From NCBI GenBank assembly GCA_021107435.1, contig JAIOSV010000104.1, positions 1-64,000 on the forward strand: DNA of 64,000 bases. The letters are read 5' to 3'. This DNA comes from Candidatus Sabulitectum sp. (lineage in GTDB: Bacteria; Fermentibacterota; Fermentibacteria; Fermentibacterales; JCC-6). A program made the translations under genes and the position numbers. A model generated the notes under the pieces. It was not told the origin of the DNA and ran no database searches. It worked only from the letters and a program-made list of their open reading frames with translations. Below are positions 57,869 to 64,000 of the stretch, piece after piece; positions within the stretch are counted from its first letter, which is position 1; each line of letters starts with the position of its first letter.

Positions 57869-60168
57869 TGCTGAGTCTGACGATAGTGCTGCTTTGTGCC
57901 GGTTTCATTGAGATTGAAGTACATCCTGACCTTAACGGTTTGCATGTAATCAGCGAAGGCGTATTCCATCAAATTGTTTTACCTGATTCCCCTTTTCTGG
58001 GTTTGGAAGGAGAGCCGGATCTCCCCTTTATGCCTTTGAGATTTGCTCTGCAGAGCGGGCAGACGACCAGTAATGTAATTCTTCGCAACTGCCGATATGA
58101 TACGCTTCCCGGTTTTTACGATCTTGCGCCGGTAACTCCGATTCTATGCACTACTGGCACTGAAACCCCTTTCGTCTCACCTGATGCGCGTATTTATTCA
58201 AGTGACTCATTCTATCCTGAAAATCTACTGGAGCACTGGCAATCCGGAGTGCTGTGGGGAATGTCACTGGTAACTGCCTGGATAAGGCCTGTTCAATGGA
58301 ACCCGGTTACCGGACAGATACGGATTCTTCGCATGTCTGAAGTTGTTGTTGAATGCACAGAGGATCTCCGAAAACCAATGATTCGAGCAAGAACACAGTG
58401 GAGTGAAAACAGAGCCCTGGAGATTCTGGAAACCACAGTACTTAATCCTTGTGACATTTCTTCCTCCAGAGCCGCTATCGTCGAACCGGGGCAGTTACAA
58501 TACGGACAGTATGTAATTATCACAGCTCCCGAGTACCTGATTCCCATGCAGGAGCTTGCAGACTGGAAAACAGCCAAGGGCATTCCAGCTGGAGTCTTCA
58601 CGACGGACTGGGTTCAGAACAACTACCCGTGCCTTGATCTCCAACAGAGTGTACGGGCCTTTTTGACAGACTGCAGAGATGAGGGGGTCGATTTCGTTCT
58701 TCTAACGGGAGATAACGATATCTTCGAGGCTCGATTTACTTATCCGAATCAGTCCTCTTATACTCCACTTCCCTCTGATCTTTACTACGCTGACAACAAC
58801 GACATTCAGCCCGGTTTTGATATGTGGGACAGCAATGGAAACGGATTATGGGGAGAACCGGAAGACAGTCTCGACTGGCATCCCGACCTCTGGGTGGGCC
58901 GGGCATCGGTCAACAGCCTGGAAGAGGCGGAGATATTTGTGGACAAGGTCCTGATCTACGAACACGTCCAGACTGTCCCCGTGCTTCAGAACTCCGGCAG
59001 AAGATGGCCGGAAGAAACGCTGTTCGGGTATACAACGGGTTTCCTGCTTGAGGGGTCTGCAGCCCCGGGAAGCAGGTATGCTGAGTCTATCTCAGTCAAT
59101 GTTCCTTCTTTCTGGTTGGAAGAGAAGTGCTATGAATCATGGGGCAACAACTCAGCAGAAATCACGATTGCCATGATTAATAACGGCCCTCATCAGGTTT
59201 TTCATGCCAACCATGGTTTTGCAACCGGTATGTACACTGCATACGGAGATATATTCACTGTAGAAGACATTATGGAGTTACAGAACATCTCAAACTCGGG
59301 AAACGTAGCCATCTGGCATTCGATAGCCTGTGAACTGGGGGCCTTTGATACCCTGACATGCTGTGCTGACGCCTGGCTGAATGCCCCGGAAGGCGGTGGA
59401 TTCGCCTGCATGAACGCGCGGCCAGTCTTAGCAAGCTACAGTTTTCCCATATGTGAACAGTTCTATAACGCCTTCCTGGTCAATAATTTTTATGAGCTAG
59501 GCATTGCTCATGGTATGTCACTGGACTACCTGTGTCCACCAACGAGTGAGATGGCAGGCTGCATAATACAGGGCAACAACCTGTTCGGGGATCCGGAGCT
59601 ACCAATGTGGACGCTGCCCGGCGGCTCAATGATTGTAAGCTGCCCCTCCAGTATTGATGGCAGCTCTCAGATTCCAATACAGGTTTCGACATCAGAGGGT
59701 TTACCAATCGAAGGTGCCAGAGTATGTCTTCAGAAGGGGAACTGGCAGACCGGGGAAATCTATGAAGTTGGCTATACTGATATTGCAGGCCAATTGTCTT
59801 TGTACGCAAATCCCCAAACTCTTGGTGAAATCAATTTGACAGTGTGGGCTCACAACTTTGATCCAGACAGCAGGAGCATAACAGTCAGTTCTCTGGAGAA
59901 CATTACTATCCCCCGGCGCATCCTGATGAAGATCACCCCGAATCCATCAACAATTTCTGTTCAAATACAGTTCTCACTTCCCTGGCCTGCGGAAGTGCAA
60001 CTGAGTGTATTCGATATCTCAGGCCGCATTGTTTCTATTCCGGCTTCAGGACAGTATGGTTGCGGTCTCCACGCAGTAACAATAGATGATCTTCAACCTG
60101 GAATTTATTTTGCAAGAATTGAATCAGGTGATTTCTCTTCAACAATCAATTTCGTTCTAATCGACTGA
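57868..60168 (+). CDS. C25 (gingipain-like) peptidase with Por/T9SS-like tail
   Basis: YVIITAPEYLIPMQELADWKTAKGIPAGVFTTDWV; FHANHG..; SIACELGAFD catalytic region; NLFGDPELPMWT; tail PNPSTISVQIQFSLPWPAEVQLSVFDISGRIV. Confidence 0.92.
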   Translation: MLSLTIVLLCAGFIEIEVHPDLNGLHVISEGVFHQIVLPDSPFLGLEGEPDLPFMPLRFALQSGQTTSNVILRNCRYDTLPGFYDLAPVTPILCTTGTETPFVSPDARIYSSDSFYPENLLEHWQSGVLWGMSLVTAWIRPVQWNPVTGQIRILRMSEVVVECTEDLRKPMIRARTQWSENRALEILETTVLNPCDISSSRAAIVEPGQLQYGQYVIITAPEYLIPMQELADWKTAKGIPAGVFTTDWVQNNYPCLDLQQSVRAFLTDCRDEGVDFVLLTGDNDIFEARFTYPNQSSYTPLPSDLYYADNNDIQPGFDMWDSNGNGLWGEPEDSLDWHPDLWVGRASVNSLEEAEIFVDKVLIYEHVQTVPVLQNSGRRWPEETLFGYTTGFLLEGSAAPGSRYAESISVNVPSFWLEEKCYESWGNNSAEITIAMINNGPHQVFHANHGFATGMYTAYGDIFTVEDIMELQNISNSGNVAIWHSIACELGAFDTLTCCADAWLNAPEGGGFACMNARPVLASYSFPICEQFYNAFLVNNFYELGIAHGMSLDYLCPPTSEMAGCIIQGNNLFGDPELPMWTLPGGSMIVSCPSSIDGSSQIPIQVSTSEGLPIEGARVCLQKGNWQTGEIYEVGYTDIAGQLSLYANPQTLGEINLTVWAHNFDPDSRSITVSSLENITIPRRILMKITPNPSTISVQIQFSLPWPAEVQLSVFDISGRIVSIPASGQYGCGLHAVTIDDLQPGIYFARIESGDFSSTINFVLID

Positions 60169-60276
60169 TAGAAAACTCCTGAATCACATGACATCCCGTA
60201 GGGAATGCTTTTCGAACTTTAAGAAAAATTCTGGAGTGTATACTCGTAAATTAAATACAGATAGTTTCAGGCACAA

Positions 60277-60531
60277 TTACTTATTGATTAATTCAGATAC
60301 TGCTCTTCGCACATACTCATCAAATTTCGGAACTGTAAAAGCAATAAGACCTCTTTCGGGACTGTAGGTTATTCCCTTGCCAATGATCTCTTTTCTAATT
60401 GGTGCTGCCTGCTTTACAGAAATTCCCAGCACATCTGCTACTTCTGTTGAGTTGGACGGTCCTGAACCCAATTCTGCCATAGCACGGACATACATCCGCA
60501 TGCTGAGTCTCCAGTGCATATATGTCGGCAA
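60277..60531 (-). pseudogene. C-terminal fragment of an AAA ATPase (Orc1-like family)
   Basis: MRMYVRAMAELGSGPSNSTEVADVLGISVKQAAPIRKEIIGKGITYSPERGLIAFTVPKFDEYVRR matches winged-helix tail of this ATPase family. Confidence 0.7.
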
Positions 60532-60776
60532 CGATCTTTGATTGGCGGTTTCTCAGGTGGTATGGTCTGTTTCAAGCAGGAATCGGAGGCTTATTGGGAC
60601 GGATGGACTGCTTTGTGAGCAGGTTATGGGATTGCGGAAAATCCATTGTCCTATTGCTTAATGTTCTGCGTGTGCGGCGGAATCAGCAGGATTCCGTCGT
60701 AAACAAACTGACCAGCAGTTTGAATCGGAACGATTTAAGCAAAGAACACTAACCAGCTTACGCGATGACACGCTTG

Positions 60777-60789
60777 TTATGTGCATTTT
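60777..60789 (+). repeat. Left copy of 13-bp inverted repeat flanking phosphotransferase gene
   Basis: ttatgtgcatttt, exact reverse complement of 61774..61786. Confidence 0.85.
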
Positions 60790-60804
60790 CACAATTATTC
60801 AGCT

Positions 60805-61743
60805 TTAATCTATTTTTTCTAAAAGCTTTAAGGCAAAATCATAGCTCTCTTTTTGATCAGTTTTTGCATAAAACCTTAAGGCATCTAAACCAAAATAGTA
60901 TTTATAACAATTTATTCTTTCGTAGTAATTTTCCGTTTTCATATTTTTTGATTCTAAATACTCTTTAAACTTTTCAATAATGTAATTACCTAATAAATCA
61001 GAAAACCAAAAACCAAAATATGTGAAATCCAATAAGAAATCACCATATCTTGAATCTTGCCAATCTATGATTGCCGATATTTTTTTATTGTGAACTATAA
61101 TGTTTGAAAAACTAAAATTTCCATGCATGAAATACCTATCCTCAGGGAGATATTTAAGTAATTCTTTCATTTTTTGATAATAAAATTCATAAGTTCTTCT
61201 ATCCAAAAAAGTTGTTTCAAACAAATCGTACCATTTACCGTAAAATAGTTCGTCTGGTTCTTCTTCCATTACAAAATTGATATGATCTCGCCATGTGGAA
61301 AACCATCCATTTCCCCCAGAACTAAACCAACCATATCCAGTTGTATTTTTAATATCAATTTTTGAGATATTTATTAATGCATCAAAAATGAAAGGCAAAA
61401 GTTCTTTTATCTCAGATTCACTTAACTCCTGTAATTTCTTACCTTTCACTTCTTCAGTTATGGCATAGTGTATACCATTGATTACATCACGTTTTACGAC
61501 ATTTCGTACAGGAATGTTTAATGCCTTAAATCTATCAAAATAATCTAATTCTTTTCCAGTTCCTCCCGACATGTTTGCTTGATTAAATTGAATAAAGAAT
61601 TTGTTCTTACCAATATTGAATGAATAGGTTTTAGCAATTTCTCCTCCGGGTATTTCCGTTAAATTTTCAAAATGAATATTGAAATTACTATCAATAATAT
61701 TTTTTAGATCTTTTTTACTTATTTTAGGCTTCTCATATTTCAT
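60805..61743 (-). CDS. Aminoglycoside/hygromycin phosphotransferase-family protein (AT-rich)
   Basis: FMHGNFSFSNIIVHNKKISAIIDWQDSRYGDFLLDFTY matches APH HGDxxxxN/DW motif (HGN variant). Confidence 0.88.
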   Translation of the reverse strand: MKYEKPKISKKDLKNIIDSNFNIHFENLTEIPGGEIAKTYSFNIGKNKFFIQFNQANMSGGTGKELDYFDRFKALNIPVRNVVKRDVINGIHYAITEEVKGKKLQELSESEIKELLPFIFDALINISKIDIKNTTGYGWFSSGGNGWFSTWRDHINFVMEEEPDELFYGKWYDLFETTFLDRRTYEFYYQKMKELLKYLPEDRYFMHGNFSFSNIIVHNKKISAIIDWQDSRYGDFLLDFTYFGFWFSDLLGNYIIEKFKEYLESKNMKTENYYERINCYKYYFGLDALRFYAKTDQKESYDFALKLLEKID

Positions 61744-61773
61744 GTATTATTCTTTCTTACTATTATTCATGCT

Positions 61774-61786
61774 AAAATGCACATAA
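61774..61786 (-). repeat. Right copy of 13-bp inverted repeat
   Basis: aaaatgcacataa. Confidence 0.85.
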
Positions 61787-61943
61787 TGAATGTATTCCCG
61801 AACAAGTTCGTGGATATCTAACTTTACATTTCCCTAAATTGAGCGGTTCGCTTGTTTTCACTCACAAATCATCATAAATCACCTCTGCTTTCCAGTCAAT
61901 CTTCCAAGCACAGTCTTTCAGACTCCTCTTAACCCCAACATCA

Positions 61944-62072
61944 TCATACTGCAGAATACTTTCCTCCTATAATCCTCTGGAGTGAATTGCTTGCCAGTGT
62001 CAATAACTCACCTCTACCAGCAAGCTCCAATGGAGGGGCTCCAGGGCTATATGGATTCTTAATTGGATTCAT
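61944..62072 (-). pseudogene. N-terminal fragment of the same AAA ATPase family
   Basis: MNPIKNPYSPGAPPLELAGRGELLTLASNSLQRIIGGKYSAV*; resembles NP(Y/F)TPGAGxPPPELAGRDELL..ALxRI start of Orc1-like ATPases. Confidence 0.65.
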
Positions 62073-62363
62073 TATATAGGGATTCCATGTTCTCAGGTGA
62101 ATGACTTTTGCACAACTGCGAAATTCTCATCCTCTTTCTATCCTCTGCTTGAGAAGAGTAGCCCTCCTGGTTATTTGGTTCAAATACACTAACTACTACT
62201 AACTTCATTAGAATTAAACTCTTGATTCGAAAAGTCAACGCTAACCTGTTGGTGTAATATGTCTAATTTGGGTAGAGCTTCTCATAAAACACTATGATGA
62301 AAGCATATCCCGGTGCCATAGTAAACACTTTAGATTTGGAGCGAAAAGTTCTAGGATTCCATA

Positions 62364-62392
62364 TGGCACCCAGTAGTGGACACTTATCGAAC
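62364..62392 (+). repeat. 29-nt recurring repeat, copy 1
   Basis: TGGCACCCAGTAGTGGACACTTATCGAAC. Confidence 0.8.
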
Positions 62393-62436
62393 AATTTGTA
62401 GAAGGAGTTCTACAGCTCTGTAGAAGTTGTTCTACC

Positions 62437-62465
62437 TGGCACCCCGTAGTGGATACTCTTAGAAC
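62437..62465 (+). repeat. 29-nt recurring repeat, copy 2
   Basis: TGGCACCCCGTAGTGGATACTCTTAGAAC. Confidence 0.85.
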
Positions 62466-62564
62466 TGTAAGAACCGGGTTATCACAAGACGGTAATAAGG
62501 ATGATTGATTGAATAGCAGCCAACTGAAACAATATGAATAGATTCAATCTTGCTCGGTGTAAAG

Positions 62565-63074
62565 TCAGTGTATCGCTAGCCCAAGCCCAAACCCAATGTA
62601 AGCATCTGGATCGAGCTCCCAGCCAATATCTTCTGCATTGTCCACCATCAGCCCAACACCAAAGCTGGGTTCCAGGTCGATTTGAACTCCGGTGTCTTTC
62701 AGATTGCACTTCCAACCGAGTTTCATACCAGTGTTAATGGATTCAATCATGTCACCGCTATCCGCCCATTTTAAAGCAGCTCCAGTAATTCCAGATATAA
62801 AAAAGCCAGAATATCCTTTAGCTTTATATCTTCTAAATTCTGCATCCACTCCGAAGCCCCACATTTGTGAATCAAAGAACGAATCTGAATAGAGGAACGA
62901 ACCACCTGAAAAAAGTATGGAATATTGCGGGTGTTCTTCCAGCTCAATTTCATAACCATAGGACAGTGTCACGTTCTCAATTGCTGAAAAATCAATATTC
63001 CTCATCCTGTTAGGCACCATGGAATCCGCTACAGCAAACCCATTAGAAAACAACACTATAACCAGTAAAACCAT
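62565..63074 (-). CDS. Small outer-membrane beta-barrel-like protein
   Basis: Signal peptide; alternating-strand pattern, C-terminal YIGFGLGLAIH. Confidence 0.65.
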   Translation of the reverse strand: MVLLVIVLFSNGFAVADSMVPNRMRNIDFSAIENVTLSYGYEIELEEHPQYSILFSGGSFLYSDSFFDSQMWGFGVDAEFRRYKAKGYSGFFISGITGAALKWADSGDMIESINTGMKLGWKCNLKDTGVQIDLEPSFGVGLMVDNAEDIGWELDPDAYIGFGLGLAIH

Positions 63075-63157
63075 TTTATTCCTCTTCCATTATGTACTTG
63101 TTGTATTACGGGGAAAGGAATTTGTTCCGATTCTACTGGGAAATCAATTGTTTATGA

Positions 63158-63183
63158 GCAACCAGTAGTGGACACTTTGGAAC
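63158..63183 (+). repeat. 29-nt recurring repeat, copy 3 (shorter)
   Basis: GCAACCAGTAGTGGACACTTTGGAAC. Confidence 0.75.
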
Positions 63184-63210
63184 TTTAGGTGAAAGTTCGA
63201 TAATTTCTTC

Positions 63211-63239
63211 TGGCACCCCGTAGTGGATGCTTTCGGAAC
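63211..63239 (+). repeat. 29-nt recurring repeat, copy 4
   Basis: TGGCACCCCGTAGTGGATGCTTTCGGAAC. Confidence 0.85.
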
Positions 63240-63316
63240 TGATTTCAGGAAATCCACAACAAGGAAGTCTGGACTTCTCTGATACCCAGGTCTTATCTTT
63301 CAAATAACAGAGAGGA

Positions 63317-63541
63317 ATGAACATGGATATCAGTTTTCAGTTAGAAAAGATGACGATTCTGGAAAAGCTCCAGACGATAGAAGAAATCTGGAAAAATCTA
63401 GCAGAATCTTCTAACAGTATACCATCTCCTTCCTGGCATAATGATGTACTTCTTGCCAGAGCGGGAAGAGTTGAAGAAGGCTCATCACAATTTTCTGACT
63501 GGTCTGAGGCAAAAGACCGAATCCGCAACAAAACCAGATGA
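63317..63541 (+). CDS. Antitoxin, addiction module component family
   Basis: MTILEKLQTIEEIWKNLAESSNSIPSPSWHNDVLLAR..; overlaps toxin start. Confidence 0.85.
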   Translation: MNMDISFQLEKMTILEKLQTIEEIWKNLAESSNSIPSPSWHNDVLLARAGRVEEGSSQFSDWSEAKDRIRNKTR

Positions 63542-63843
63542 TTATCCAAGTTCTTGATGATGCTGAGCAGGATCTGATAGATGGATTTAATTTCTACGAT
63601 TCTCAGGAACTTGGTCTGGGTGACTACTTCATTGATTCTCTTTTCTCTGATATAGACTCTCTACACCTTTATGCTGGCATTCATCCCATAAGATTCAATT
63701 ACCACCGCATGCTTTCCCAACGATTCCCATTCGCAATCTACTACGAAATAGAAGGGAATACTGTTAAGATATGGGCTGTACTGGATTGCCGACGGGATCC
63801 TGTTTCTACCGAGAAAAGGCTGAGGAATCTGGAGCTGAAGTAA
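63538..63843 (+). CDS. RelE/ParE family toxin
   Basis: DDAEQDLIDGFNFYDSQELGLGDYFIDSLFSDIDSL..FPFAIYYEIEGNTVKIWAVLDCRRDP. Confidence 0.9.
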   Translation: MIIQVLDDAEQDLIDGFNFYDSQELGLGDYFIDSLFSDIDSLHLYAGIHPIRFNYHRMLSQRFPFAIYYEIEGNTVKIWAVLDCRRDPVSTEKRLRNLELK

Positions 63844-63871
63844 TAGCTAATTCTTCCGCTAATCCAAAAAC

Positions 63872-63900
63872 TGGCACCCCATATTGGATACGTTTCGAAC
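63872..63900 (+). repeat. 29-nt recurring repeat, copy 5
   Basis: TGGCACCCCATATTGGATACGTTTCGAAC. Confidence 0.8.
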
Positions 63901-64000
63901 ACCACTGGAATAAGATGCAGCATTTCTACTGGAAGAAATCACAGTACATGTGAGGATACATTTTCTTCCAATCACAGATATGTAGAATCAAGTAATACCT

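Noticed and set aside
61797-61816. LexA-like palindrome cgaacaagttcg
   Set aside because: Only a 5-bp arm dyad, spacing does not match a GAAC-N4-GTTC box, and there is no SOS gene beside it.
62364-63900. CRISPR array interpretation of the 29-nt repeats
   Set aside because: Repeat length fits, but spacings are 44, 693, 28 and 632 nt, the copies diverge, genes sit between them and no cas genes are present.

Overview
This 64 kb bacterial chromosomal window has long stretches of ordinary coding sequence and an accessory right end. The Gram-negative surface machinery and the Por/T9SS-like C-terminal tails suggest an FCB-type lineage; that placement is inference. Main blocks: (i) 1-2.2 kb, tandem paralogous proteins translationally coupled to a radical SAM/SPASM enzyme; (ii) 3.3-6.4 kb, a DUF4143-type ATPase, a small orphan gene and remnants of IS630-like and IS1634-like transposases; (iii) an Rrf2-ferredoxin-Hcp operon; (iv) housekeeping genes including a GreA-domain protein with a very long N-terminal extension; (v) about 14.8-38.4 kb, a large exopolysaccharide/glycan locus (many glycosyltransferases, MurJ/Wzx-like flippase, sugar-P transferase, DegT aminotransferase, B12-binding radical SAM, PAP2, DgkA, Wzz, Wza, O-antigen ligase), whose minus-strand export arm is preceded by two tandem GEMM-I (c-di-GMP) riboswitch aptamers; (vi) 44.5-46.8 kb, a cobalamin riboswitch upstream of two coupled secreted proteins (a beta-propeller and a surface protein), a possible BtuG-like B12 capture system; (vii) a BsuBI/PstI-like restriction-modification pair lying between an apgM-type 'proposed homoserine kinase' and thrC; (viii) a C25 (gingipain-like) peptidase preceded by a degraded CHAT-like 3' end; (ix) a right-end accessory zone with an AAA ATPase gene split into fragments around an AT-rich phosphotransferase flanked by 13-bp inverted repeats, then small gene cassettes (outer-membrane-like protein, toxin-antitoxin pair) separated by a recurring 29-nt repeat. 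No tRNA, rRNA or CRISPR array was recognised. All family calls come from reading motifs by eye; no database search was run.
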